This document shows, piece by piece, positions 8,756-18,883 of a stretch of DNA of 64,000 nt. Numbering within the stretch: the first letter of the stretch is position 1; each line of letters opens with the position of its first letter. The translations under genes and the position numbers were made by a program. The stretch is from Paraburkholderia sacchari (GTDB taxonomy: Bacteria; Pseudomonadota; Gammaproteobacteria; Burkholderiales; Burkholderiaceae), in NCBI RefSeq assembly GCF_000785435.2, contig NZ_JTDB02000001.1:1144499-1208498 (forward strand), written 5' to 3'. The notes under the pieces were generated by a model. That model had not been told where the DNA came from and did no database searches. It worked only from the letters and a program-made list of their open reading frames with translations.

Positions 8756-9214
8756 TTAGCCCTTGGCGGCCGCCTCGCCGTGCGGGGTTTCCGCGTGGCA
8801 CGAGCAGCTTTCCTCGTCGATCGGCTGTTCGAGGTTCTTCATGATGCCGCACTCGGCGCTGCTGGAGTGGTGCGCATGGCAGCTCTCACGCAGCGTCCGC
8901 AATTGCTGTTCGAGCAAGCGCATCGACTCGACCTGCTCGTGAATGCGCGCGATCTGGCAGTCGATCAGCTGATTCACTTCGTCGCAGGGCTGGCCCGGGT
9001 CGGCCTGGAAGCGCCGTAGCGTGCGGATATCGGCGAGGCCGATGCCGAGCGAGCGGCAATGTCGGATGAAGTTCAGCTGCGCGGCGTGCGCGCCCGTGTA
9101 GCTGCGGTATCCGTTGGTTTCGCGCTCCGGCTCGTCCAGCAGGCCTTCGCGTTCGTAAAAGCGCACCGTTTCGACGTCGCAATGCGCCAGGCGCGCCAGT
9201 TCGCCGATTCTCAT
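8756..9214 (-). CDS. cadR: MerR-family Cd/Pb/Zn-responsive regulator, CadR-like
   Basis: A 152-residue transcription activator that senses divalent soft metals and untwists the cadA promoter. It opens with the MerR helix-turn-helix (MRIGELARLAHCDVETVRFY), then a long dimerisation helix. Conserved metal-binding cysteines are seen at QPCDEV and in the C-terminal SCHAHHSSSAEC segment, as in CadR/PbrR. An extra His/Cys-rich tail (SCSCHAETPH) is also as in CadR. It is divergent from the P-type ATPase, with the matching operator between them, so metal-induced control of cadA is very likely. Confidence 0.92.
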   Translation of the reverse strand: MRIGELARLAHCDVETVRFYEREGLLDEPERETNGYRSYTGAHAAQLNFIRHCRSLGIGLADIRTLRRFQADPGQPCDEVNQLIDCQIARIHEQVESMRLLEQQLRTLRESCHAHHSSSAECGIMKNLEQPIDEESCSCHAETPHGEAAAKG

Positions 9215-9237
9215 GGTCGCAGTTCTCCAAAAATGCC

Positions 9238-9268
9238 TTGACCCTGTAGCGGCTACAGGCTGTCTAAT
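9238..9268 (+). promoter_or_regulatory. CadR operator and cadA promoter with 19-bp spacer
   Basis: TTGACC (-35, 9238-9243) and TCTAAT (-10, 9263-9268) are separated by 19 bp, the over-long spacing characteristic of MerR-family promoters. Within the spacer is the perfect dyad CCTGTAGC-G-GCTACAGG (9243-9259), the well-known CadR/PbrR/ZntR-type site. It lies between the cadR and cadA starts and explains metal induction of the ATPase. Confidence 0.93.
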
Positions 9269-9297
9269 GATTCTGTCACTTTTGGGAGAATTCGGCC

Positions 9298-11913
9298 ATG
9301 GTCCAGGCTTTCTGGTCGCGGTGGGTGCTCGCGCAACGTTTGCGGGCGCGCGAAGACGGGCGGGGCGCGGCGGCGTCGGGCTCGACGGAATCGGCGGCGT
9401 TGCTCGATGAGGCGGGGCACAAGAAGCACGCGGGCGGCTGCGATCACGCGCATGCCGATGCGCGCGAGGCGGACGGTCACGGCCACGAGCACGGCGGGGC
9501 ATGCAGTCACGACCACGGCGATGACCACGCGCACGATCACGCACACGACCATGGCTACGATCACGACCAGGCCTGCGGCCATGATCATGGCGATGACCAT
9601 TCGCACGGCCACGACCGTTCACACGACCACGGCCCCGAAGCTGCCTCCTGCTGCGCCGGCGCCGGCGCGCTGCAATCCACGCGCGCTGCGCCGGCGGACG
9701 CACCCGAGGGCGCGCAGCGCGCGCGCTACCGCATCGAGAACATGGATTGCCCGACCGAGGAGCGGCTCATCCGCAAACGCCTCGAGCCGATGCCGGGCGT
9801 CGTGCGCCTCGACTTCGACCTGCTCGAGCGCGAGTTGACGCTCTACCACCGGCTGCCCGACGCGAAGCCGGTCGAAGCTGCGCTGCGCTCGCTCGACATG
9901 GCGCCGCGCCTGCTCGACGATGCCGCCCCATCCGGCGCGAGCGCGCAAGCGCCGGCGCGCGGCCCCAGCCTCGCGCTGCGCCAGAAGCTGCTGCTCGCCG
10001 CGAGCGGCATCGCGGCGGCCGCCGCCGAGGTGCTCGCTTGGAGCACGGGCCACGAGACCGGCGTGCCGGTGCTCGTCTGCACGGTGGTCTCGCTGTTGTG
10101 CGCGGGCTTGCCGACGCTGCGCAAGGGCTGGGTCGCGCTCAAGAACTTCACGATCAACATCTATTTCCTGATGTCGCTCGCGGTCGCGGGCGCCGTCATC
10201 ATCGGCAAGTGGCCCGAGGCGGCCATGGTCGTGTTCCTGTTCGCGCTCGCCGAGGAGATCGAGGCGCTGTCGCTCGAACGCGCGCGTCAGGCGATCCGCT
10301 CGCTCACGGCGCTCGCGCCCGAAACCGCCGAGGTGTGGATGCAGCAATCGACGCAGCAGCCCGGAGAATGGCGCACCCGCGCCGTGGCCGACGTGGCTGT
10401 GGGCGAGCGCATCCGCGTGCGCACGGGCGAGCGCGTGCCGGTCGACGCGCGCGTGGCCGCGGGCCGCGTGGCGCTCGATCAGGCGCCCATCACGGGCGAA
10501 AGCCTGCCCGTCGACAAGGCCGAGGGCGATGCGCTCTACGCGGGCAGCATCGTCGTCGATGGGGTGGTGGAGGCGGTCGTCACCGCCGCCGCGCGCGACA
10601 GCACGCTCGCGCGCATCGCGGCGGCGGTCCAGCAAGCCCAGGCGCAGCGCGCGCCGACCCAGCGCTTCGTCGATCAGTTCGCGCGCTACTACACGCCCGC
10701 AGTCGTGGTGCTCGCGGCGCTGATTGCGATTGCGGGGCCGCTCGCGTTCGGTGGCGCGTGGAGCGCGTGGCTCTACAAGGCGCTCGTGCTGCTCGTGATC
10801 GCCTGCCCGTGCGCGCTCGTGGTCTCGACGCCAGTGACGGTCGTGAGCGGCCTCGCGGCGGCCGCGCGCAACGGCATGCTCGTGAAGGGCGGCGTGTGGC
10901 TCGAACGCGCTCGCCTGCTCAAGGCGGTCGCGCTCGACAAGACCGGCACGCTCACGCGCGGCGCTCCGGTGCTCACCGACACACTCGCGCTGGCGGCGCT
11001 GTCCGCGGACGAGGCCCTCCGCCTGGCCGCGAGCCTCGACGATGCGAGCACCCATCCGGTCGCGCGCGCGATCGTGGCGGGCTGGCGCGAGCGCAGCGCA
11101 GAGGCGGCGCTGGCGCAACTCGCTCCGATCGACAATTTCTCTGTGCTCAACGGCTTCGGGGTGACGGGGCGCATCGGCGGCGAGGCGTGGCATCTGGGCA
11201 ATCATCGGCTCGTCGAGTCGCTGGGGCTGTGTTCGCCGCAACTCGAAGCGCAACTGACGCAGTTCGAAGCGGCGGGCAAGACCGCCATCGTGCTGTGCTC
11301 GCCGCGCGAGCCGGTGGCGGTGTTCGCAGTCGCCGACGCGGTGCGGCCCGAGAGCGTGCCCGCCGTGCGCGCTCTCAAGCAACTGGGCGTGACGCCGGTG
11401 ATGCTGACCGGCGACAACCCGACGACGGCGCGCTCGATCGCGGCGCAACTCGGCATCGACGACGCGCGCGGAAATCTGCTGCCGCAGGACAAGCAGGATG
11501 CGGTCGCGGCGCTCTCGGCGCAGCACGGCATGACGGCGATGGTCGGCGACGGCGTGAATGACGCGCCCGCGCTCGCGCGCGCCGACATCGGCTTTGCGAT
11601 GGGCGCGGCCGGCACGGCGACGGCGCTCGAAACCGCCGACGTCGCGATCATGGACGACGACCCGCGCAAGATCGCGGCGTTCATCGGGCTGAGCCGCAAG
11701 GTGGCGGCCGTGCTCACGCAGAACATCGCGCTCGCGCTGGGGATCAAGGCGGTGTTTCTCGTGCTGGCGCTGGCGGGCGAGGCAACCCTCTGGATGGCCG
11801 TGTTCGCGGACGTGGGCGCGAGCCTGCTGGTGGTCGCCAACGGGCTGCGGGTGCGGCGGCATTTTGCCGGGCAGCGTCTGGTGGGGAACGCGTCGAACAG
11901 GAGTGCCGCATGA
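9298..11913 (+). CDS. cadA: P1B-type Cd2+/Zn2+/Pb2+-exporting ATPase with His-rich N terminus
   Basis: An 871-residue ATP-driven inner-membrane exporter of Cd, Zn and Pb. The N-terminal ~115 residues form a very His/Asp-rich metal-buffering extension (about 45-111, HDHGDD-type repeats). It is followed by one heavy-metal-associated domain whose metal site is MDCPTEE (Cys151). Then come transmembrane helices with the CPC ion-binding motif (503-505), the phosphorylation site DKTGT (Asp547), TGDN and the GDGVNDAP hinge. The gene is divergent from cadR under a classic metal-responsive promoter, and overlaps the next gene by 4 bp. Confidence 0.95.
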   Translation: MVQAFWSRWVLAQRLRAREDGRGAAASGSTESAALLDEAGHKKHAGGCDHAHADAREADGHGHEHGGACSHDHGDDHAHDHAHDHGYDHDQACGHDHGDDHSHGHDRSHDHGPEAASCCAGAGALQSTRAAPADAPEGAQRARYRIENMDCPTEERLIRKRLEPMPGVVRLDFDLLERELTLYHRLPDAKPVEAALRSLDMAPRLLDDAAPSGASAQAPARGPSLALRQKLLLAASGIAAAAAEVLAWSTGHETGVPVLVCTVVSLLCAGLPTLRKGWVALKNFTINIYFLMSLAVAGAVIIGKWPEAAMVVFLFALAEEIEALSLERARQAIRSLTALAPETAEVWMQQSTQQPGEWRTRAVADVAVGERIRVRTGERVPVDARVAAGRVALDQAPITGESLPVDKAEGDALYAGSIVVDGVVEAVVTAAARDSTLARIAAAVQQAQAQRAPTQRFVDQFARYYTPAVVVLAALIAIAGPLAFGGAWSAWLYKALVLLVIACPCALVVSTPVTVVSGLAAAARNGMLVKGGVWLERARLLKAVALDKTGTLTRGAPVLTDTLALAALSADEALRLAASLDDASTHPVARAIVAGWRERSAEAALAQLAPIDNFSVLNGFGVTGRIGGEAWHLGNHRLVESLGLCSPQLEAQLTQFEAAGKTAIVLCSPREPVAVFAVADAVRPESVPAVRALKQLGVTPVMLTGDNPTTARSIAAQLGIDDARGNLLPQDKQDAVAALSAQHGMTAMVGDGVNDAPALARADIGFAMGAAGTATALETADVAIMDDDPRKIAAFIGLSRKVAAVLTQNIALALGIKAVFLVLALAGEATLWMAVFADVGASLLVVANGLRVRRHFAGQRLVGNASNRSAA

Positions 11914-12284
11914 GCAAGACATCGTTCTTCGGGCTGCTGCTCATGCTGTGTGCCGGCGTGGCTATCCCCGCGCATGCCTGGCAGAAGATCCTTCGTTCGC
12001 CCGAGCGCGGCGTGCTGTGCGACCGGTACATCTGCGCCAACGATCAAGGCATTTCCCGTGCGCTGACCGAGAAATACCTCGGCCAGCGCGCTGCGGAGAA
12101 GGTGTTTTCCCAAGGCGATTTCGACCTTACCGAGTTCACTTTCGCCAACGGCGTCTTCTGCGACGTGAAAGAGCGCTTGTGCAGACAGGATCGCTACTAC
12201 GGCGCGGACGGCAAGCGCAGCGGCGCCGTGTCCGGGAAGTACACGAAGCTGCTTTTCGGCAACAGGCCGGGGACGACACAGTAG
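11910..12284 (+). CDS. YcgJ-like periplasmic protein
   Basis: A 124-residue exported protein with a clear Sec signal peptide (residues 1-23, ending AHA). The mature part closely resembles enterobacterial YcgJ (Fels-1 prophage protein-like family): GVLCDRYICAND, GISRALTEKYLG, FDLTEFTFANGVFCDVKERLC. Four Cys are placed for two disulfides. Its ATG overlaps the cadA stop (ATGA), so it is translationally coupled to the Cd/Zn pump and should be metal-induced. A periplasmic role in metal handling is inferred, not known. Confidence 0.83.
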   Translation: MSKTSFFGLLLMLCAGVAIPAHAWQKILRSPERGVLCDRYICANDQGISRALTEKYLGQRAAEKVFSQGDFDLTEFTFANGVFCDVKERLCRQDRYYGADGKRSGAVSGKYTKLLFGNRPGTTQ

Positions 12285-12393
12285 CTGGCGATCTCGTCGG
12301 TCGAACCATTTACGCAACTAACAGCCAAACCGGCAAGCGTTCGACCAGTCCACTTCACGGTGGCACCGAAACCAGCCGCCGCACGAACACGGG

Positions 12394-15300
12394 TCAAACG
12401 CGCGACGAAGCGTCCCCGAAGCGGGCCAGAGCGGTGCGCAGCACACCTTGCATGGCCGCGTCGAAATCGCCAAGAAACTCGCAGCGGCCTGCAACCAGCG
12501 TCGCAACCGGCACCCCGTCACGAAACACGATGCGGTTGCCCGCGACCGCCGGCACTTTCTCCCCGGGCAGCACGGTGCCGACCAGATTGAGCGGATCCGA
12601 TGCGGCAATGCAGACCAGCGCAGCTTCTTCGCTCCGCGCGCCGCTTGCCACGTTGCCCGCACTGCCGCGCCGCCGCACTTCGCGCAGCAGCGCAACGGCC
12701 GCGGGCAGCGCGAATTGCTCGCCCGAGAGGCCCGTGACGAAGCGCCCGCCGCGCAAGTCTCCACGCGCTTCCATGCGGTGCATCACGCGCAGCAGGTCTC
12801 GCCACGGCGGCAGCCACGGCGCTTCGCGCGCCAGCAGTTGCCAGCACACCACGCCATAGCGGCGCAGCAGCACGTTCACGACGTGCTCCAACAGGTCTGC
12901 ATCTGCGGGAGGGCGGCGCAACGGCGTCGGGTTCGCCGCGCGCGCCGCCTGGGAATCCTCAGCTTGCGGCAGCGCAACTCTTCGCAGCACCGCCCAGCGC
13001 CCGGCGTCGCCCATGCCGCCCGCGAGCGGCCCGAAGCCGCGCGGGCGTCGTCGTCCGTAATGGCGTTGCGCATGGCGCTTCGCGGCCGGACGCACGAGCG
13101 CGCGCAGTCCCGCGAAGCTGTCGGCGTTCACGAGCCCTGCGGCTACCAGTTCGCCCAGTGCGTTTTCGAGTTCCACGCCAAGCAGATGCGCATCGGCGGC
13201 CAGCTCGTCGAAGAACATTGCGCCATGGCGCAGCAGCGCCTCGTGGACGCGTCGCGCGCGCGCCGAAAGCTCGGCGGCTTCAGGCGTTTCGACGAGCGCC
13301 GTCCAGCGCGCGAGTTCGCGGCGCGGCAGCAGCATGACAGGCGTGCTGCGCACCGTCGACGCCGCCGCGCGCGCCGGCAGCCGCGCCCAGGCGATCTGCC
13401 CCGAGCGGCACAGCTCGTCGAGCAGCATCGGCGTGTAATCGTCGATGCGCGCGGGCAGAATCTCGTCCTCCCACGCGAGCGCCGAAGCCTCCCAGCCCTC
13501 CAGTTGTCCGAGCATTACCGCAAGCGCTTCGCGGCCCGAGCCGTGCGCATCGGCGGCAAGGTGCTGCCACTCGAACAGAAAGCGCATGAAATCGCTCCGC
13601 TCGACCGGCTCGATCTCGCGGCGCAGCTTGCGCACCGTGTAGCGGTGGATGCGCGCGAGCAGATGGCGTTCGCACCATTCCTCCTCGGGCGCGCCATGCG
13701 TGAAGCGGCCGCGCATGACCGTGCCTTCGGCTTCGAGCCGCGTGAGCGCAAGCGCGGCCACGCTCGCCGCCAGCGCGAGCGGCCGCGCGACCTGCGCAAC
13801 CGTCAAGGGTCCGAATCCAGAGAGCCGCGCGCGCACGATCTCGACGAGCGCCGTGTCCTCGTTCCACGGTTCATCGCGCTGATCATCGACGCTGGCGAGC
13901 GCGGCGAGCGGCGGCTCGCAATGCGCCTGTGGATAGATCGCGCGCACGCAGGCGAGCCGCTCGATGCTCACCCACAGTGCGTCGTGTTCGGCTGCCGGCA
14001 TGTCGGCGACCGGCATGCGCGTCGCGCGCCCGGCCGCGGCCAGTGCGGCGAGCCATGCGCCCCAGCCGTGCGCGTACGCCTCGCTTTCGGCCAGCGCCCC
14101 GAGCGTGTTGAGCGCGTCGTGCAGTTCATCGGCGTCGCGCACCTGGGGCCAGGCCTCCTCGCGCACGCTCGCGATCGCCTCGGGATCGAGCGCGCCCATG
14201 TCGTCGACGGACTCGGGGTCGCGAAAGCGGCGTGACAGCACCGCCTGGGTGCGCCGTTCTTCGAGCGGCGCATCGTCGAGAAACGCATAGGGGCGCGCGC
14301 TCAGGATCTCCGCCGCGAGCGGCGAGGGCGCGGGCAACTCGCGCGTCACGAGCCGCACTGCGCGCGACTCGATGCGGCGCAGCAGCGCGAGCCATGCTTC
14401 GGAGTCCATCGCATCGTGCAGGCAGTCGTCGAGCGTCTGATCGACGAGCGGATGGCGCGGAATTTCGCGCTCGCCCGCAAGGTTTTCGACGCACGCGACC
14501 TGGTCTGGGAACACTGCCGCGAGCAGGTCCTCGCTGCGCATGCGCTGGATTTGCGGCGGCGTTTTGCGTCCGCCGGTCTGGCGCGGCAGCGCGAGCGCCG
14601 TGGTGGCGTTCCAGCGCCAGCGCACGCCGAAGAGCGGCGCATCGAGCAGCGCCTGCACGAGCAGATGCTCGGCGCTGTTCGAATGCAGATAGCGCCACAC
14701 TTCGTCGAGCGCGAAGCTGTGCGCGTGCGTGAGCGAGAGGATGATGGCGTCCTCGGTGGCCGCGGCCTGCAATTCGAAGTTGAACTGGCGGCAAAAGCGC
14801 TTGCGCAACGTAAGGCCCCACGCGCGGTTCACGCGGCTGCCGAACGGCGCGTGGATCACGAGCTGCGTGCCGCCCGCTTCGTCGAAGAAACGCTCCATCA
14901 CGAGCGTGTCCTGGGTCGGCAGGACGGTGAGCGCGGCGCGCGCGCGCGCGAGGTATTCGACGATCTGGCGCGCGGGCGCATCGTCGAGGTTCAGCGCGGC
15001 GGCGAGCCATGCCGTGGCGCGGTCGATGGCATCCGGGGCTGTGCCGCCTTCGCCGAGCGCCGCTTCGATCTGCCCGCGCAAGCGCGAGATCGCGAACGAG
15101 AGTTCATCGCTGCGGCCCGGCGCCTCGCCGAGCCAGAACGGGATGTTCGGCGGCTGGCCTTGCGCATCCTCCACGCGCACGCGTCCGGCCTCGATGCGCA
15201 GGATCCGGTACGAAGCGTTGCCGAGCTGGAACACGTCGCCCGCGAGGCTTTCGACCGCGAAGTCCTCGTTGACGGTGCCGATCTGCACGCCCTGCGGTTC

Positions 15301-16914
15301 GAGCAGCACGGCGTAATCGGCGTTGTCGGGGATCGTGCCGCCCGAGGTCAGCGCGACGAGGCGCGCGCCGCGCCGGGCACGCAGCGTATGACTCACCACG
15401 TCGCGATGCAGATACGCGGCGCGCGGTCCGTGGCGGCTCGTATAGCCCTCGGCGAGCATGCGCAGCACCGCGTCGAAGCGCGCGCGCTCGAGCTGCGCGA
15501 ACGGCGCGCTGCGGCGCACGAGCGCGAACAGCGCGTCTTCCTGCCATTCCGAGCACGCCACCTCGGCGACGATCTGCTGCGCCAGCACGTCGAGCGGCGC
15601 GCTCGGCGGCGCGAGGCGGTCAAGCTCGCCGCGCTGCACGCAATCGAGCAGCGCCGCGCATTCGATGAGATCGTCGCGCGAGGTCGGAAAGAGCCGCCCC
15701 TTCGGCATTGCGCCGACCTGGTGCCCGGAGCGCCCGACGCGCTGCAGGAAGCCCGCGATCGAGCGCGGCGAGCCGATCTGGCAGACCAGATCGACGTCGC
15801 CGATATCGATACCGAGTTCGAGCGAGGCCGTGGCCACCAGCACGCGCAATTCGCCGCGCTTCAGGCGCTGCTCGGCGTCGAAGCGCTGCTCGCGCGCGAG
15901 GCTGCCGTGATGCGCGGCCACGGCCTCGGCGCCGAGGCGGTCGGTGAGATGGCGCGCCACGCGCTCGGCCATGCGCCGCGTGTTCACGAACACGAGCGTC
16001 GTGCGGTGCTGCGCGACCAGCTCGGCCATGCGGTCGTACACGCGCTCCCACACGTCGTTGGCCATGACCGCTTCGAGCGGCACGGGCGGCACTTCGAGCG
16101 CGAGGTCGCGCGCGCGCACGTGGCCCGCATCGACGATGGCGCAGGCCGGCGGCGCGTGGGCGTCCGCGCCCATGCCGACCAGAAAGCGCGCCACCGTTTC
16201 GATCGGCTTTTGCGTCGCCGACAGGCCGATGCGCAGCAGACGCTGGCCGCACAGCGCATCGAGGCGCTCGAGACTGAGCGCGAGATGCACGCCGCGCTTG
16301 TTGCCCGCGAGCGCATGAATTTCGTCGACGATCACGGTACGCGCGAGCGCGAGCATGCGGCGGCCCGACTCCGAGCCGAGCAGCACGTAGAGCGATTCGG
16401 GCGTGGTCACGAGAATATGCGGCGCGCGCAAGCGCTGCGCGGCGCGCTCGGGCTGCGGCGTGTCGCCGGTGCGCACGGCGGTGCGGATCTCGACGGGCGG
16501 CAGATTCTGGCGCGCCAGCTCCGCGCGGATCCCTTCGAGCGGGCGCTCCAGATTCAGGTGGATGTCGTTGGAGAGCGCCTTGAGCGGCGAGACATAGACC
16601 ACGAGCGTGGTGTCGGGCAGCGCGCCGCCGTTCGCGAGGCCCTCGCGCACGAGTGCGTCGAGCGCGGCGAGAAAGCCCGTGAGCGTTTTGCCCGAGCCGG
16701 TGGGCGCGGCCACCAGCGTGGCGCGGCCGTTCGCGATCAGCGGCCAGGCGGCGCGCTGCGCGGGGGTGGGCGCGGCGAAGCTGCTCCGGAACCACGCGGC
16801 CACGGCCGGATGGAACAAGGTGAGTGGATCGTCGGGGCTGGATGTGCTCGACGGGCCTGTCGCGCCGGGCGCGGCAGACTCGGGCAGGGCGGTGGCAGGC
16901 GTAAGCAGGTTCAT
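12394..16914 (-). CDS. lhr: Lhr family large ATP-dependent helicase
   Basis: A ~1506-residue superfamily 2 helicase. The Walker A PTGSGKT is at residues 71-77, followed by a DEIH box ([13 protein letters not shown]) and motif VI in QRVGRSGH. Then come the winged-helix and Lhr-core domains, and a long C-terminal extension, as in bacterial full-length Lhr (about 1500 residues). Lhr acts on nucleic acids in DNA repair under stress. The ATG at 16914 is preferred to the TTG at 16929; neither has a strong ribosome site. It is convergent with the ycgJ-like gene; the 109 bp between them show no clear terminator. Confidence 0.93.
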   Translation of the reverse strand: MNLLTPATALPESAAPGATGPSSTSSPDDPLTLFHPAVAAWFRSSFAAPTPAQRAAWPLIANGRATLVAAPTGSGKTLTGFLAALDALVREGLANGGALPDTTLVVYVSPLKALSNDIHLNLERPLEGIRAELARQNLPPVEIRTAVRTGDTPQPERAAQRLRAPHILVTTPESLYVLLGSESGRRMLALARTVIVDEIHALAGNKRGVHLALSLERLDALCGQRLLRIGLSATQKPIETVARFLVGMGADAHAPPACAIVDAGHVRARDLALEVPPVPLEAVMANDVWERVYDRMAELVAQHRTTLVFVNTRRMAERVARHLTDRLGAEAVAAHHGSLAREQRFDAEQRLKRGELRVLVATASLELGIDIGDVDLVCQIGSPRSIAGFLQRVGRSGHQVGAMPKGRLFPTSRDDLIECAALLDCVQRGELDRLAPPSAPLDVLAQQIVAEVACSEWQEDALFALVRRSAPFAQLERARFDAVLRMLAEGYTSRHGPRAAYLHRDVVSHTLRARRGARLVALTSGGTIPDNADYAVLLEPQGVQIGTVNEDFAVESLAGDVFQLGNASYRILRIEAGRVRVEDAQGQPPNIPFWLGEAPGRSDELSFAISRLRGQIEAALGEGGTAPDAIDRATAWLAAALNLDDAPARQIVEYLARARAALTVLPTQDTLVMERFFDEAGGTQLVIHAPFGSRVNRAWGLTLRKRFCRQFNFELQAAATEDAIILSLTHAHSFALDEVWRYLHSNSAEHLLVQALLDAPLFGVRWRWNATTALALPRQTGGRKTPPQIQRMRSEDLLAAVFPDQVACVENLAGEREIPRHPLVDQTLDDCLHDAMDSEAWLALLRRIESRAVRLVTRELPAPSPLAAEILSARPYAFLDDAPLEERRTQAVLSRRFRDPESVDDMGALDPEAIASVREEAWPQVRDADELHDALNTLGALAESEAYAHGWGAWLAALAAAGRATRMPVADMPAAEHDALWVSIERLACVRAIYPQAHCEPPLAALASVDDQRDEPWNEDTALVEIVRARLSGFGPLTVAQVARPLALAASVAALALTRLEAEGTVMRGRFTHGAPEEEWCERHLLARIHRYTVRKLRREIEPVERSDFMRFLFEWQHLAADAHGSGREALAVMLGQLEGWEASALAWEDEILPARIDDYTPMLLDELCRSGQIAWARLPARAAASTVRSTPVMLLPRRELARWTALVETPEAAELSARARRVHEALLRHGAMFFDELAADAHLLGVELENALGELVAAGLVNADSFAGLRALVRPAAKRHAQRHYGRRRPRGFGPLAGGMGDAGRWAVLRRVALPQAEDSQAARAANPTPLRRPPADADLLEHVVNVLLRRYGVVCWQLLAREAPWLPPWRDLLRVMHRMEARGDLRGGRFVTGLSGEQFALPAAVALLREVRRRGSAGNVASGARSEEAALVCIAASDPLNLVGTVLPGEKVPAVAGNRIVFRDGVPVATLVAGRCEFLGDFDAAMQGVLRTALARFGDASSRV

Positions 16915-17078
16915 GGGTGCGGGGCGCAAAAAAGCAGTCTGGCAGGTTTCTCGCGCGGCTGCTGGAGTACGGGTTCGGCGGGCGTTCGGGCACGCGGCGC
17001 AGCACCGGCACGCCTGGAGCGTTTAGCAGTATCCTCTGGCCCGTTGGATCTTCCCTCGGCTCACGTCGGAGTTTTCCT

Positions 17079-18131
17079 ATGCGAATGCAACCTCTTGGCC
17101 GCACCGGCCTGTTTGTTTCCGAACTTTGTCTCGGTACCATGACTTTCGGCGGCGGCACCGGCATCTGGAACCAGATCGGCGATCTGCAGCAGGCCGAAGC
17201 CGAGCGTCTGATCGGCCGCGCGCTCGATGCGGGCATCAATTTCATCGATACGGCTGACGTTTACTCCCAGGGCATTTCCGAGCAGATCACGGGCCAGGCG
17301 CTGAAGAACCTCAAGGTGGTGCGCGATCAGGTCGTGGTGGCGACCAAGGTGCTCGGCGAGATGGGCGCGTCGCCGAATCAGCGCGGCGCGACGCGCTATC
17401 ACATCATGGAGGGCGTGAAGGCGAGCCTGAGCCGCCTGCAGCTCGACCACATCGACCTGTACCAGATCCACGGCTTCGACCCGGTCACCCCCATCGAGGA
17501 GACCGTGCGTGCGTTCGACACGCTCGTGCAGCAAGGCTACGTGCGTTACGTGGGCGTTTCGAACTGGGCCGCGTGGCAGATCGTGAAGGCGCTCGGTATC
17601 GCGCATCATCATGGGCTCGCGCGCTTCGAGACGCTGCAGGCGTATTACACGATCGCGGGCCGCGACCTCGAACGCGAGATCGTGCCGATGCTCGCGAGCG
17701 AAGGGCTTGGGCTGATGGTGTGGAGCCCGCTTGCGGGCGGCCTGCTGAGCGGCAAATATGGGCGCGACCGCCAGGGCGACGTGGGCAGCCGCCGCACGAC
17801 CTTCGACTTCCCGCCCGTGGAGCGCGAGCGCGCATGGGATTGCATCGACGTGATGCGCCCGATCGCCGAAAGCAAGGGCGTTTCGGTGGCGCAGATCGCG
17901 CTCGCGTGGCTCCTGCACCAGCGTGCGGTGACGACGGTGATCGTCGGCGCGAAGCGCACCGATCAGCTCGACGACAACGTCGCGGCCACGAAGGTGAAGC
18001 TCTCCGCGCAAGAACTCGCGATGCTCGACGACGTGAGCCGCTTGCCCGCCGAATATCCGGGCTGGATGCTCGCGCGCCAAGGGGAGGCGCGCCTGGAGCA
18101 ATTGCGCCAGGCGCAGCGCGAAGAACGCTGA
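17079..18131 (+). CDS. Aldo/keto reductase
   Basis: A 350-residue NADPH-dependent oxidoreductase of the YajO/Tas-like aldo/keto reductase group. It has the TIM-barrel start LGRTGLFVSELCLGTMTFGGG, the catalytic Asp-Tyr segment FIDTADVYSQG, and the Lys and His of the tetrad (VVATKVLGE, YQIHGFD). Cofactor contacts are in the C-terminal TTVIVGAKR stretch. The ATG at 17079 has a GGAG about nine bases upstream. Physiological substrate unknown. Confidence 0.92.
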   Translation: MRMQPLGRTGLFVSELCLGTMTFGGGTGIWNQIGDLQQAEAERLIGRALDAGINFIDTADVYSQGISEQITGQALKNLKVVRDQVVVATKVLGEMGASPNQRGATRYHIMEGVKASLSRLQLDHIDLYQIHGFDPVTPIEETVRAFDTLVQQGYVRYVGVSNWAAWQIVKALGIAHHHGLARFETLQAYYTIAGRDLEREIVPMLASEGLGLMVWSPLAGGLLSGKYGRDRQGDVGSRRTTFDFPPVERERAWDCIDVMRPIAESKGVSVAQIALAWLLHQRAVTTVIVGAKRTDQLDDNVAATKVKLSAQELAMLDDVSRLPAEYPGWMLARQGEARLEQLRQAQREER

Positions 18132-18213
18132 GGACGCGCGAGGGGGTGGGGCGCACGGCGCGCGGCATGCCGCCGCGCTACCCCACGTTATTCCGCCTCG
18201 CGCGCAAGGCGCG

Positions 18214-18576
18214 TTACTGCGCAGCCACCTTCAGGTGGTTTTTCACTTCGCTCACGCCCGACACGCTTTCCACTACCTGTTTGGCGTTGTCTCTGTCCTC
18301 GGCGCTCGGCACCGTGCCGGTGAGCGATACAACGCCCTTGCGGGTCTTCACGTGAATGTGCTGGGACTTCACGTTTTTCGCGGCCAGCAGCTCGGCTTTC
18401 ACCTTGGTCGTGATGGTTGAGTCGTCAACGTGCTGGCCCAAGCTCTCTGAGCTGGCCGGGGATGTCGCCGAAGGCGATGTCGAAGGCGCTGTCGTGGTCG
18501 TCTGTGCGCCGGCGGCGAGCGCGAAGGTCATGCAGGCCACACCCGCAACGGTCTTGAGCATCGGAATGCGCTTCAT
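18214..18576 (-). CDS. BON domain-containing periplasmic protein
   Basis: A 120-residue exported protein. Signal peptide at residues ~1-24 (ending AGAQ), a Thr/Ser/Pro-rich linker, then a single BON domain (DSTITTKVKAELLA to VSEVKNHLKV) of the OsmY type. BON domains bind membranes and are linked to envelope stress. A good Shine-Dalgarno (AGGAG, 6 bases before the ATG) supports this start over an upstream in-frame extension. Confidence 0.9.
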   Translation of the reverse strand: MKRIPMLKTVAGVACMTFALAAGAQTTTTAPSTSPSATSPASSESLGQHVDDSTITTKVKAELLAAKNVKSQHIHVKTRKGVVSLTGTVPSAEDRDNAKQVVESVSGVSEVKNHLKVAAQ

Positions 18577-18883
18577 GCGTTTCTCCTGTTCCGTTGATAT
18601 TGGCCAACCAGTTTCGCAAGGCCCATGCCGTATTGCGTCAATCGTGGTGCAAACGGCGTTGCATGGCGGCCAGCGCCACGGCCCGGCCGGCAAGCCGGGG
18701 CACAATCCGGCGCGCAATTTTTCTCGTGCGATTGTAAAAACGTCCGGGGATGCGGCGAGGAGCAGGTGCTGGAATTGCGCCTCGCAAAACGCGATCCCGT
18801 TATAAAACAAGTGCTTGTAAAAGCTGGCATGGGTGTTGCGTAAGCGGGGTCATTCACGTCAATCCAAAGAGAACATCAAAGCC
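18577..18883. other. Divergent intergenic region between BON gene and rpoN
   Basis: 307 bp without a gene. It must hold the promoters of both divergent genes, but I see no strong consensus element or terminator. Confidence 0.4.

Noticed and set aside
9619..11922. 767-residue minus-strand frame antisense to cadA
   Set aside because: Arg/His-rich low-information translation opposite a gene with all P-type ATPase motifs.
14416..17142. 908-residue plus-strand frame antisense to the Lhr helicase gene
   Set aside because: No recognisable domain, extreme Arg/Ala/His composition, and it mirrors a gene with all helicase motifs; typical high-GC shadow frame.
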